64,000 nt of DNA from JBFMCT01 sp046565765. Lineage in GTDB: Bacteria; Actinomycetota; Acidimicrobiia; Acidimicrobiales; AC-14. How positions within the stretch are numbered: the stretch's first letter is position 1; every line of letters begins with the position of its first letter. Positions 52,251-60,684 of this stretch are shown piece after piece. The stretch covers positions 35,459 to 99,458 of the forward strand of contig JBKHXX010000048.1 of the NCBI GenBank assembly GCA_046565765.1, read 5' to 3'. Under the pieces are notes generated by a model, which was not told the DNA's origin, made no database searches, and was given only the letters and a program-made list of their open reading frames with translations. The position numbers were made by a program, and so were the translations under genes.

Positions 52251-53169
52251 TGCGGAACCAGTCGGCGGTGCGGGCCAGGCCGGTGTGGAGGTCGACCTCG
52301 GGCTTCCACGAGAACAGCGACTGGGCCAGGGTGATGTCGGGCTGGCGCTGGGTGGGGTCGTCCACCGGCAGCGGCCGGAACTCGATCGGCGAGGACGAAC
52401 CCGTCACCTCCAGCACCGCCTCGGCCAGCTCCAGGATCGTGTACTCCGAAGGGTTCCCGATGTTGACGGGGCCCACGTAGTCGCTGTCGAGGAGGGCGAG
52501 GAACCCCCGCACCTCGTCGTCCACGTAGCAGAAGCTCCGGCTCTGCGAGCCGTCCCCGTAGACCGTGATCGGCTCCCCGCCCAGGGCCTGCACCAGGAAG
52601 TTGGACACCGCCCGCCCGTCGTCCGGCCGCATCTTCGGGCCGTACGTGTTGAAGATGCGGACGATCCTCACGTCCAGGTCGTGGTAGCGGTGGTACGCCA
52701 TGGTCATGGCCTCGGCGAAGCGCTTGGCCTCGTCGTACACGCCCCGGGGGCCGATGGGGTTGACGTTGCCCCAGTAGGTCTCGGGTTGGGGGTGCACGAG
52801 AGGGTCGCCGTAGACCTCGCTGGTCGAGGCCAGGAGGAAGCGGGCGTTCTTGTCCTTGGCCAGGCCCAGGGTGTGGTGGGTGCCCAGGCTGCCCACCTTG
52901 AGGATGGGGATCGGGATGCGCTCGAAGTCGGCGGGAGAGGCGGGGCTGGCGAAGTGGAGGACGGCGTCGACGTCGCCCGACACGTGGACGAAGTTGCTGA
53001 CGTTGTGGTGCTGGAAGGTGAACCGCTCGTTGCCGAAGAGGTCCTCGATGTTGCGCAGCGAGCCGGTCGAGAGGTTGTCGATGGCGACCACCTCGTCCCC
53101 CCTGGCGAGCAGCGCCCGGCAGATGTGGGAGCCGAGGAATCCGGCCCCTCCGGTGACGACCACGCGCAT
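52243..53169 (-). CDS. UDP-glucuronate decarboxylase (UXS-like)
   Basis: A 308-residue extended SDR. VTGGAGFLGSHICRALL binds NAD, FASPASPADF is the UXS substrate loop, STSEVYGDPLVHPQPETYWGNVNPIGPR and YDEAKRFAEAM give the active site (YxxxK), and RIFNTYGP follows. UXS turns UDP-glucuronate into UDP-xylose. Upstream on the same transcript is UDP-glucose 6-dehydrogenase, which makes its substrate, so the pair forms a pathway to UDP-xylose. Confidence 0.88.
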   Translation of the reverse strand: MRVVVTGGAGFLGSHICRALLARGDEVVAIDNLSTGSLRNIEDLFGNERFTFQHHNVSNFVHVSGDVDAVLHFASPASPADFERIPIPILKVGSLGTHHTLGLAKDKNARFLLASTSEVYGDPLVHPQPETYWGNVNPIGPRGVYDEAKRFAEAMTMAYHRYHDLDVRIVRIFNTYGPKMRPDDGRAVSNFLVQALGGEPITVYGDGSQSRSFCYVDDEVRGFLALLDSDYVGPVNIGNPSEYTILELAEAVLEVTGSSSPIEFRPLPVDDPTQRQPDITLAQSLFSWKPEVDLHTGLARTADWFRSA

Positions 53170-54461
53170 CAGCGCCCCACCCCCGCGTAGGTGTAGCCCA
53201 GCCGGCGCAGGGCGGCGGGGTCGAGCAGGTTGCGGGCGTCGACCACGCGAGGCTCGGTGAGTAGTTCGGCCACCTTGGCGAAGTCGAGGCGGCGGAACTC
53301 GTCCCACTCGGTCAGCACGACGACGGCACTGGCGCCGTCGCAGGCGGCGTAGGGGTCGGCGCACAGCTCGACTCCCTCCAGCGAGGGATCGGCGCCGCGG
53401 CCGCCCAGCTTGGCCACGGCCGGGTCGTAGGCCTTGACCTTGGCGCCCCTGGCCCGCAGCCGTTTGAGCACCTCCAGGGCGGGCGAATCGCGGAGGTCGT
53501 CGGTGCGGGCCTTGAAGGTGAGCCCCCACGCCCCGATCACCTGCCCGTCGACCGACCCGCCGACCATCGTCTCGACCTTGGCCGCCACCCCGTCGAACTG
53601 CTCCCGGTTGACTTCCAGCGCACCCTTGAGCAGCCGGAAGTCGTACCCCGCGTCGGCCGCGATGCGGATGAGGGCGTTCACATCTTTGGGGAAGCAACTT
53701 CCGCCCCAGCCCGGGCCGGGGCGGAGGAACTCGAAGCCGATGCGGTGGTCGTAGCCCATGCCCAGCAGCACGTCCCGCACGTCGGCCCCGACCGCCTCGC
53801 ACACGTTGGCCACCGCGTTGACAAAGGAGAGCTTGGAGGCGAGGAAGGTGTTGGAGGCGTACTTGATCATCTCCGCCGAGGCCGGGTCGGTGACGATCAC
53901 CGGGGCCTGCACGCCCCGGTACAACTCGCCCACCCGGGCCGCCGCGGCCTGGTCGTCGGAGCCGATCACGATCCGGTCGGGGTGGAGGAAGTCGCGCACC
54001 GCCGAGCCCTCCCGGAGGAACTCGGGGTTGGACACCACCGCCACGTCGTCCCGGTTCAGCGCCTCCTCCACCACGCGGGTCGAGCCGATGGGCACGGTCG
54101 ACTTGTTGACCACGACCGACTCGGGCGCCAGGACGGGACCGATCTCACGGGCCGCGTCCCGCAGGTAGGAGAGGTCGGCCGAGCCGTCGGGGGCCTGCGG
54201 CGTGGGCACGCAGAGGTAGACGAACTCGCAGCTGGCGGCGGCCTTGGCCGCCCCAAGCACGAACTTGAGCCGGCGGGCGGCGAGCCCCTCGCGGACCAGC
54301 TCGGGCAGCCCCGCCTCGAGGATGGGCACGTCGCCGCGCGAGAGCCGCTCGACCTTGTCCTCGTCGATGTCGGCGCAGAGGACGTAGTGCCCCAGCTCGG
54401 CGAAGCAGGCCCCGGCGGTGAGACCCACGTATCCCGAGCCGATGACGGCGATGCGGCTCAT
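53169..54461 (-). CDS. UDP-glucose 6-dehydrogenase
   Basis: A 430-residue enzyme that oxidises UDP-glucose to UDP-glucuronate with two NAD. IAVIGSGYVGLTAGACFAELGH is the N-terminal dinucleotide fold, VCVPTPQAPDGSAD the family signature, SNPEFLREGSAVRDF the substrate loop, and GPGWGGSCFPKD carries the catalytic cysteine. Length is normal. It is coupled to UXS downstream by one base overlap and to RmlD upstream by four (ATGA). Confidence 0.94.
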   Translation of the reverse strand: MSRIAVIGSGYVGLTAGACFAELGHYVLCADIDEDKVERLSRGDVPILEAGLPELVREGLAARRLKFVLGAAKAAASCEFVYLCVPTPQAPDGSADLSYLRDAAREIGPVLAPESVVVNKSTVPIGSTRVVEEALNRDDVAVVSNPEFLREGSAVRDFLHPDRIVIGSDDQAAAARVGELYRGVQAPVIVTDPASAEMIKYASNTFLASKLSFVNAVANVCEAVGADVRDVLLGMGYDHRIGFEFLRPGPGWGGSCFPKDVNALIRIAADAGYDFRLLKGALEVNREQFDGVAAKVETMVGGSVDGQVIGAWGLTFKARTDDLRDSPALEVLKRLRARGAKVKAYDPAVAKLGGRGADPSLEGVELCADPYAACDGASAVVVLTEWDEFRRLDFAKVAELLTEPRVVDARNLLDPAALRRLGYTYAGVGR

Positions 54462-55309
54462 GGCACCAACAGTAGGGCCTTCACCAGACGCTCCAGCGGC
54501 TCGTGGTGGTCGGCCAGCAGCGGGACGCCCGACAGGCGGAGGGCGGCGTTGTCGAGCACCGAGCTCGCCGGCCTGGGCGCGGGGCGGGGCGGGTCGAGGT
54601 CGGCGGTGCCGATGGGTGTGACGAGGGCGGGGTCGAGCCCGGCGGCGGCCACGACGTCGGCCGCCAAGCGGTACCAGGTGGTGGGCCCCTGGTTGGTGAC
54701 GTGGAAGACGCCCGGCCGCCGGCCCACCACCAGGCGGCGGACCATGCCGGCCAGGTCGTCGGCGAAGGTCGGGCAGCCGTGCTGGTCGTCGACGATCCGC
54801 ATGGCCTGGCCGGACCCGGCCCGGGCGAGCACGGTCTTCACGAAGTTCCGCCCCTTCCGCCCGCACACCCACGACGTCCGCACGATCGTGTCGCCCGGTC
54901 CCAGCTCCCGCTCCCCGGCCAGCTTGGACCGCCCGTAGACCGACAGGGGGTTCGGGTCGTCCCACTCCGAGTAGGGACGGTCGAGGCGGCCGTCGAAGAC
55001 GTAGTCGGTCGAGAGGTAGCACACGCGGGCGCCGACCAGGCGGGCCGCCTCGGCCACGTGGCGGGTGCCCAGGGCGTTGACGCGGTAGGCCCGGTCGGGG
55101 TCGCCCTGGCAGCCGTCGACGTCGGTCCAGGCGGCGGCGTGGACGACGGCGTCGGGCTCGGCCGAGCAGACCGCGGCCAGGACCGAGTCGCGGTCGCCCA
55201 CGTCGACGGTAACCCGGTTGCAGGCCACGACCTCCCACCCGTCGGCGAACGCCTCGGCCAGCTCGCTTCCCACCTGGCCGCCGGCGCCGGTGATCAGGAC
55301 CCGGCCCAC
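54458..55309 (-). CDS. rmlD: dTDP-4-dehydrorhamnose reductase
   Basis: A 283-residue RmlD, last step of dTDP-L-rhamnose synthesis. LITGAGGQVGSELAEAF (cofactor), AAWTDVDGCQ, STDYVFDG and YGRSKLAGER (YxxxK) match. RTSWVCG follows. It lacks no key residue. The preceding rmlB overlaps its start by 16 bases. An rmlC (epimerase) gene is absent from this otherwise complete unit. Confidence 0.92.
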   Translation of the reverse strand: MGRVLITGAGGQVGSELAEAFADGWEVVACNRVTVDVGDRDSVLAAVCSAEPDAVVHAAAWTDVDGCQGDPDRAYRVNALGTRHVAEAARLVGARVCYLSTDYVFDGRLDRPYSEWDDPNPLSVYGRSKLAGERELGPGDTIVRTSWVCGRKGRNFVKTVLARAGSGQAMRIVDDQHGCPTFADDLAGMVRRLVVGRRPGVFHVTNQGPTTWYRLAADVVAAAGLDPALVTPIGTADLDPPRPAPRPASSVLDNAALRLSGVPLLADHHEPLERLVKALLLVP

Positions 55310-56310
55310 GCCGTCTCCTCCACCGGGGCCCGGCCCCGCAGGGGCTCCCACCACTCCCGGTTGGCCGCGTACCAGGCGACCGTCTCGGCCAGGCCGGCGT
55401 CGAAGTCGACCTCCGGCTTCCAGCCCAGCTCCCGGCCGATCTTGGTGCAGTCGAGCACGTAGCGGCGGTCGTGGCCGGGCCGGTCGGGCACCACCGTCTT
55501 GAGGGTGGCCGGCTTGCCCAGGGCGTCGAGGACGAGGTCGGCGATCTGCTCGATGTCGCGTTCCACCCCGCTGCCCACGTGGTACGTCTCTCCGACCGCC
55601 CCCCGCTCGAGCACCGCCTCCACCGCCCGGCAGTGGTCGAGCACGTGCAGCCACTCCCGGCGGTTGCGCACCGAGGCGTACATGGGCAGGGGCCGGTCGT
55701 CGAGGGCGTTGGTGACGAACAGGGGGATGACCTTCTCGGGGAACTGGTAGGGCCCGTAGTTGTTGGCGCAGTTGGTGATGGTGACGGGCAGCCCGTAGGT
55801 CTCCGAATAGGCCCGCACGGCGTGGTCGGCCCCCGCCTTCGACGCGTTGTAGGGCGTGCGGGGCCGGTAGGGCGACTCCTCGGTGAACGCCTCGTCGGCG
55901 TCGAGGTCGAGGTCGCCGTAGACCTCGCACGTCGATATGTGGTGGAACCGCTCGACGCCCACCCGCCGGGCCGCCTCCAGCATCGTCTGGGTGCCGAGCA
56001 CGTTGGTGCGGAAGAACCGGCCCGGATCGAGCACGGCCAGGCTGTTGTGGGACTCGGCGGCGAAGTGCACGACCACGTCGACGGCGTGGGCCCGCAGGGC
56101 GGTCTCGGCCGCCTGCAGGTCGCAGACGTCGGCGTGGACGAGGGGCGCCCGGTCCTCCAGCCCGGCCAGGTTGGCGGGGTTGCCGGCGTAGGTGAGCACG
56201 TCGTAGGCCACCACCCGGTCGCCGGGATGGGCCCCCGTCCAGTAGCGGACGAAGTTGGACCCGATGAAACCGGCGCCCCCGGTGACCAGGACGTTCGTCA
56301 CGCTGCCCAC
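55294..56310 (-). CDS. rmlB: dTDP-glucose 4,6-dehydratase
   Basis: A 338-residue RmlB. VTGGAGFIGSNFVRYW binds NAD, FAAESHNSLAV the substrate, STCEVYGDL and YNASKAGADH give the active site, and NCANNYGPYQFPEK is an RmlB signature. Histidine in AESHNS replaces the usual AESHVD context slightly. GTG 56310 lies one base after the rmlA stop. Confidence 0.93.
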   Translation of the reverse strand: MGSVTNVLVTGGAGFIGSNFVRYWTGAHPGDRVVAYDVLTYAGNPANLAGLEDRAPLVHADVCDLQAAETALRAHAVDVVVHFAAESHNSLAVLDPGRFFRTNVLGTQTMLEAARRVGVERFHHISTCEVYGDLDLDADEAFTEESPYRPRTPYNASKAGADHAVRAYSETYGLPVTITNCANNYGPYQFPEKVIPLFVTNALDDRPLPMYASVRNRREWLHVLDHCRAVEAVLERGAVGETYHVGSGVERDIEQIADLVLDALGKPATLKTVVPDRPGHDRRYVLDCTKIGRELGWKPEVDFDAGLAETVAWYAANREWWEPLRGRAPVEETAWAGS

Positions 56311-56311
56311 A

Positions 56312-57376
56312 TCACACGAGGTCCACGCGGGAGTGGTCGCCCAGCATGAGCCGGTGGGCGTGCGGCTTGGAGCGGGAGCGGGTGACCTCGACCTGCTTGC
56401 CGATCAGCGAGTCCTCGATGCGGGGCATGTCGACGATGCGGCTCTCCTGGAGGACGATCGAGTGCTCGATCTCCGAGCGCAGGATCTCGCACCCGTAGTG
56501 GATGGCGGTGAAGGGCCCGACGAAGCTGTCGACGATCCGGGTGCCCTCGCCCACGATGGCCGGGCCCCGGATCATCGAGCGCACGACCTCCGCCCCGGGC
56601 TGGACCACCACCCGGCCCACCAGCCGGGACTCGTCGTCGACCTTGCCCTCGACCAGGGGCTCGATCGACTCCAGCACCAGCCGGTTGCCCTCCAGCAGGG
56701 CCTCCACCTGCCCGGTGTCCTTCCAGAAGCCGGTGACGACCTGGCTGCGGACGGGGTGGCCGTTGTCGATGAGCCACTGGATGGCGTCGGTGATCTCCAG
56801 CTCGTCGCGCCACGACGGGCGGATGGCCCGCACCGCCTCGTGCACGGTCCGATCGAACAGGTAGACGCCCACCAGGGCCAGGTCGGACGGGGGGTGGGCC
56901 GGCTTCTCGACCAACCGGACGACCCGGCCGTCACCGTCCAGCTCGGCCACGCCGAAGTGGTGGGGGTCGGGCACCTTGGCCAGCAGGATGCGGGCGGCCG
57001 CCTTCTCGGCCTCGAACCGGCGCACGAACTCGGTGACCCCCTCGCCGAGGAGGTTGTCGCCCAGGTACATCACGAAGTCCTCGTCGCCGAGGAACTCCCG
57101 GGCGATCAGCACGCAGTGAGCCAGGCCCCGGGGGGCGTCCTGGGGCAGGTAGGTGACGCGCAGGCCCCATCGCTCGCCGCTGCCCACCGCCGCCTCGACC
57201 TCGGCCGCGGTGTCTCCCACGATCATGCCCACGTCGACGATGCCCGCCGCGGCGATGGCCTCCAGGGCGTAGAAGAGGATCGGCTTGTTGGCCACCGGCA
57301 CGAGCTGCTTTGCGCTGGTGTGGGTGATCGGGCGCAGGCGGGTCCCCGCCCCTCCCGCCGGGATGATCGCTTTCAA
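56312..57376 (-). CDS. rmlA: Glucose-1-phosphate thymidylyltransferase, long form
   Basis: A 354-residue RmlA-type nucleotidyltransferase, long form with a C-terminal beta helix. IIPAGGAGTRLRPITHTSAKQLVPVANKPI is the activation motif, LGDNLLGEGV the metal-binding aspartate, and EKPAHPPSDLALVGVYLF the sugar strand. From about residue 245 hexapeptide-like turns follow. Starts at TTG 57376, overlapping the LCP gene stop (TTGA). It makes dTDP-glucose for RmlB; the long form is also common in actinobacterial antibiotic and envelope clusters. Confidence 0.9.
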   Translation of the reverse strand: MKAIIPAGGAGTRLRPITHTSAKQLVPVANKPILFYALEAIAAAGIVDVGMIVGDTAAEVEAAVGSGERWGLRVTYLPQDAPRGLAHCVLIAREFLGDEDFVMYLGDNLLGEGVTEFVRRFEAEKAAARILLAKVPDPHHFGVAELDGDGRVVRLVEKPAHPPSDLALVGVYLFDRTVHEAVRAIRPSWRDELEITDAIQWLIDNGHPVRSQVVTGFWKDTGQVEALLEGNRLVLESIEPLVEGKVDDESRLVGRVVVQPGAEVVRSMIRGPAIVGEGTRIVDSFVGPFTAIHYGCEILRSEIEHSIVLQESRIVDMPRIEDSLIGKQVEVTRSRSKPHAHRLMLGDHSRVDLV

Positions 57377-58797
57377 CAGGCGGGCTGGGTGGGTGCGGTG
57401 GTGGTGGGGCCACCGGCGGTCGGAGCCGCCGTCGGGCTGGGCGAGGCGTCGGCGCCGGCCGGACCGGGGCGCACGCCGGTGTAGTCGGCGCCCACGACCA
57501 GGGCCAGGTCGACGGTGCCGAGGGTCGAGTCCTCCTGGAGGGTGGCGCCCGCGCTCAGGTAGCTCCGCAGCAGCTCCGCCTTGGGCAGCTTGCCGGGCCC
57601 GTAGCGGATCACCGACTTGGTGTACTCGAAGGAGTCCGCCTCGCCCGTGCCGGCGGTGGCGAAGCCGGCGTTCTGGAGGGAGAACGCCGCCTTGCCGGCG
57701 GCACCGTCGAGCCCGTTGCCGTTGAGCACCCGCACCTGGACCTCGGCGGGGCTGATGGCGCTCGGCTCCAGCGGGGCCTTGCCGTTGATGCGGTCGATGA
57801 GCGGGCGGGCCTCCGCCTCGTTGAGGAGCTGGACGTCCCCTGCCGCCGCGAACGAGGCGCCGGTGGTGGGCAGCGTCTGCATGTCCACGCTGTCGGCGTC
57901 GAGGGACTTGAAGCGGCGGGCCACGGTGACGATGTCCTTGGTGGACATGGCCGAGTCGAGGCGGACGTTGTCCACCCCGATGTTGACCAGCCGGTTGAGC
58001 TGGAAGGGGTTGGTGAGGCCCGTCGAGACGGCCTTCCTGATGGCCCGGCGGATGAAGTCCTGCTGGCGCTGGATGCGGCCGAAGTCGGAGGTGGGGTCGT
58101 AGTGCCAGGAGCCGGCCTCGTAGTACTGGTAGAAGCGGCTGCGCACGTAGGCCAGGGCCTGGTAGCCGTCGAGCTGGACGCACCCCGCCTCGGGGAGGTC
58201 GAGGCCGCTGTACTCGTCCTTGGCCGGGGCGTCGAGGTACACCTTCACCCCGCCGACGGTGTTGACCAGCTGCTCGAACCCCTGGAAGTCGACCTCCACG
58301 TAGTGGTTGATCTGGATGCCCAGGCTCTCCTGGATGGTCTGGACGAGGGTGGCGGCGCCGCCGATGGCGAAGGCGGTGTTGATCTTGGCCCGGGAGCCGG
58401 TGCCGGCGATGGGCACGTAGAGGTCGCGGGGGATGGAGAGGATGGCCGCCTTCTGCTGCTGGGGGTCGATGTGCAGCACCATCATCGTGTCGCTCAGCCC
58501 GTCACGGCTGCCCTCCTCGGTGGCACCGGTGACGGTGGCCAGGTCGCCGCTCACGTTGGCCCGGCTGTCGGAGCCGACCAGCAGGACGTTCATGACGTTC
58601 CCGCTCTCGTCCCCGAACAGGCCGGGCACGTCGACCCGGTCGATCTTGCCGAGCTGCATGCGGAGGTAGGCATAGGCGCTGCCGGTGAGCACCACCGCGA
58701 CGGCGAGCACGACGATCGAGATCCTGAAGAGCCGCTGGAGCCACCGCGGGTGCCGGCGCGTGGGAGGACGCGGCCGGTAAACGGTGGTTGTCGCCAC
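57373..58797 (-). CDS. LytR-CpsA-Psr (LCP) family wall-polymer ligase
   Basis: A 474-residue envelope protein. A cytoplasmic basic start and one helix (about residues 26-46) lead to the LCP domain (NVLLVGSDSRA, GLSDTMMVLHIDPQQQKAAILSIPRDLYV, INTAFAIGGAATLV, the catalytic arginines R in SIPRDLY). A LytR_C domain follows (VRVLNGNGLDGAAG...). LCP proteins transfer wall glycan to peptidoglycan. A Thr/Pro tail ends it. Its promoter is divergent from pabB. Position after rmlD/rmlB/rmlA mirrors cpsA next to rmlD in mycobacteria. Confidence 0.9.
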   Translation of the reverse strand: MATTTVYRPRPPTRRHPRWLQRLFRISIVVLAVAVVLTGSAYAYLRMQLGKIDRVDVPGLFGDESGNVMNVLLVGSDSRANVSGDLATVTGATEEGSRDGLSDTMMVLHIDPQQQKAAILSIPRDLYVPIAGTGSRAKINTAFAIGGAATLVQTIQESLGIQINHYVEVDFQGFEQLVNTVGGVKVYLDAPAKDEYSGLDLPEAGCVQLDGYQALAYVRSRFYQYYEAGSWHYDPTSDFGRIQRQQDFIRRAIRKAVSTGLTNPFQLNRLVNIGVDNVRLDSAMSTKDIVTVARRFKSLDADSVDMQTLPTTGASFAAAGDVQLLNEAEARPLIDRINGKAPLEPSAISPAEVQVRVLNGNGLDGAAGKAAFSLQNAGFATAGTGEADSFEYTKSVIRYGPGKLPKAELLRSYLSAGATLQEDSTLGTVDLALVVGADYTGVRPGPAGADASPSPTAAPTAGGPTTTAPTQPAC

Positions 58798-58809
58798 GGC
58801 TGGAATCTA
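58798..58809 (-). promoter_or_regulatory. Leaderless -10 box, TAGATT-N6-GTG
   Basis: On the minus strand TAGATT (58804-58809) ends six bases before GTG 58797, start of the LCP gene. It is divergent from the pabB promoter 35 bases away. Confidence 0.55.
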
Positions 58810-58843
58810 CCCCGCACCGGCGACCCGAACCGGCCGCCCCTCC

Positions 58844-58855
58844 TAGGCTGGACCC
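58844..58855 (+). promoter_or_regulatory. Leaderless -10 box, TAGGCT-N6-GTG
   Basis: TAGGCT (58844-58849) ends six bases before GTG 58856, the pabB start. Confidence 0.55.
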
Positions 58856-59860
58856 GTGCTCGACTCCGCCGATGTCGCCCTGCTCGGGGGCTGGCGGGCG
58901 GAGGAGCTGGAGGAGCTGACGTCGGACGTCTCGGCCCTCGACCGCAGCGGCCGGTGGGTGGTCGTGCTGCCCTTCGAGGGGCGGCCGGTGTGTGCCCGCT
59001 TCGCCCGCTGGACGCCGTGGCCGCTCGGGGCGGTTTCAGCTCCTGCTGTAGCCGTCCCCGCCCGGTCGTGGCGGTCCAGCCTCGACCGGGCCGGGTTCGG
59101 CAAGGGCGTGCGGCACGTGCGGGAGGCCATCGCCGCCGGCGACGTCTACCAGGTCAACCTGTGCCGGCGGCTCTCGGCGCCCGTGCCCGACGGGTTCGGC
59201 GTGACCGCCTTCGGCCAGGCCCTGCTGGCAGCCCATCCCGCCCCCCACGGGGCGGTGGTGAGCCTGCCGTCGGCCGGCCTGGCGGTGGCGTCGGCCTCTC
59301 CGGAGCGGTTCCTCCGCCGCTCGGGCCGGGTGGTCGAGTCCCGGCCCATCAAGGGCACGGCCACGGTGGCGGGCGGCCTCACCGCCAAGGACCGGGCCGA
59401 GAACGTGATGATCGTCGACCTCGTCCGCAACGACCTGGGACGGGTGTGCGAGTACGGGTCGGTCGAGGTGCCCGACCTGTGGGAGGTCGAGCGCCACCCC
59501 GGGCTGGTCCACCTGGTGAGCACCGTGCGGGGGCGGCTGCGGGGGGGCGTGGGCTGGGCCGAGCTGGTGGCCGCCGCCTTCCCGCCCGGCTCGGTGACGG
59601 GCGCGCCGAAGCTCGCCGCCCTGGAGGTGATCGCCGCCCTCGAGCCGGTGAGCCGGTCGGTGTACACCGGTGCGGTCGGGTGGGTGGACGCCGACCGGGC
59701 CCAGGCCGACCTCAACGTCGCCATCCGGACGTTCTGGGTGGAGGACGGCGAGCTGCATCTCGGTGTCGGGGGCGGGATCACGTGGGACTCCACGCCCGAC
59801 GGGGAGTGGGAGGAGACCGAGCTGAAGGCCCGGCGGCTGCTGCAGGTGATCTCGGGGTGA
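58856..59860 (+). CDS. pabB: Aminodeoxychorismate synthase component I
   Basis: A 334-residue chorismate-binding enzyme, probably PabB of folate synthesis. GDVYQVNLCRRL, PIKGTA, NVMIVDLVRNDLGRV, and AAFPPGSVTGAPKLAALEVI are the family motifs; the lysine in PIKGT is the ammonia-using residue. The N-terminal third is shorter than in many homologues. Its stop overlaps the GTG of the lyase gene downstream (GTGA), so the two form pabB-pabC. No PabA glutaminase gene is present here. Confidence 0.88.
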   Translation: MLDSADVALLGGWRAEELEELTSDVSALDRSGRWVVVLPFEGRPVCARFARWTPWPLGAVSAPAVAVPARSWRSSLDRAGFGKGVRHVREAIAAGDVYQVNLCRRLSAPVPDGFGVTAFGQALLAAHPAPHGAVVSLPSAGLAVASASPERFLRRSGRVVESRPIKGTATVAGGLTAKDRAENVMIVDLVRNDLGRVCEYGSVEVPDLWEVERHPGLVHLVSTVRGRLRGGVGWAELVAAAFPPGSVTGAPKLAALEVIAALEPVSRSVYTGAVGWVDADRAQADLNVAIRTFWVEDGELHLGVGGGITWDSTPDGEWEETELKARRLLQVISG

Positions 59861-60684
59861 CGGCCTACGTGTGGATCGACGGCGAGCTGCTGGAGGAGGC
59901 CGAGGCCCGCGTCTCGCCCTTCGACCACGGGCTGCTGACCGGCGACGGTGTCTTCGAGACGCTGCGGGTCTACCGCGGGACGCCGTTCGCCTCCCGGCGG
60001 CATCTCGAGCGGCTGCAACGCTCGGCGACGGTGATGGGCCTGGCCCTGCCCGGGGGTGCGGTCCTGTCGGAGGCCATGGCCGCGGTGGTGGCGGCCAACG
60101 GACTGGGCGAGGGCCGGCTGCGGATCACGGTGACGGGCGGGCCGGCCCCGTTGGGGTCCGCCCGGGGCGAGGTCCCGCCCACGGTGATCGTGGCCGGCAG
60201 CCCCATGCCGCCCTGGCCGCCGAGCACGCCCGTGGTCACCGTCCCCTGGCCCCGCAACGAGCGGGGGGCGCTGGCAGGCGTGAAGTCGATCTCCTACGGC
60301 GAGAACGTGGTCGCCCTGGCCTACGCCCACGAGCGCGGGGCAGGCGAGGCGATCTTCCCCAACCTGGCCGGCCACCTGTGCGAGGGCACGGGCACCAACG
60401 TCTTCGTGGGCACCGGCGGCCGCCTGGTCACGCCGCCGTTGTCGGCCGGCTGCCTGGCCGGCGTCACCCGCGACCTGCTCCTCGAGGTGGTGGAGGTGGT
60501 CGAGGAGGACCTGCCCATCGGCGCCCTGGTCGACGCCGACGAGGCGTTCCTCAGCTCCAGCACCCGGGAGGTGCAGCCCATCTCGGCGGTGGACTCGGTG
60601 CCGATGCCGTCGGCGCCCGGGCCGTTGACCGCCGCCGCGGCCGCCGCCTTCGCCCGGCTGGTGGCCCGGTCCGACGACCCCTGA
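59857..60684 (+). CDS. pabC: Aminodeoxychorismate lyase (class IV PLP enzyme)
   Basis: A 275-residue fold-type IV PLP protein, most likely PabC. DHGLLTGDGVFETLRVY is the N-terminal motif, R50-like substrate region follows, and KSISYGENV contains the PLP lysine (Lys143). LSSSTREVQPI is the phosphate-binding loop of the class. D-amino acid aminotransferases share these, but adjacency to pabB supports the lyase reading. Converges with birA, which starts one base on. Confidence 0.85.
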   Translation: MTAYVWIDGELLEEAEARVSPFDHGLLTGDGVFETLRVYRGTPFASRRHLERLQRSATVMGLALPGGAVLSEAMAAVVAANGLGEGRLRITVTGGPAPLGSARGEVPPTVIVAGSPMPPWPPSTPVVTVPWPRNERGALAGVKSISYGENVVALAYAHERGAGEAIFPNLAGHLCEGTGTNVFVGTGGRLVTPPLSAGCLAGVTRDLLLEVVEVVEEDLPIGALVDADEAFLSSSTREVQPISAVDSVPMPSAPGPLTAAAAAAFARLVARSDDP

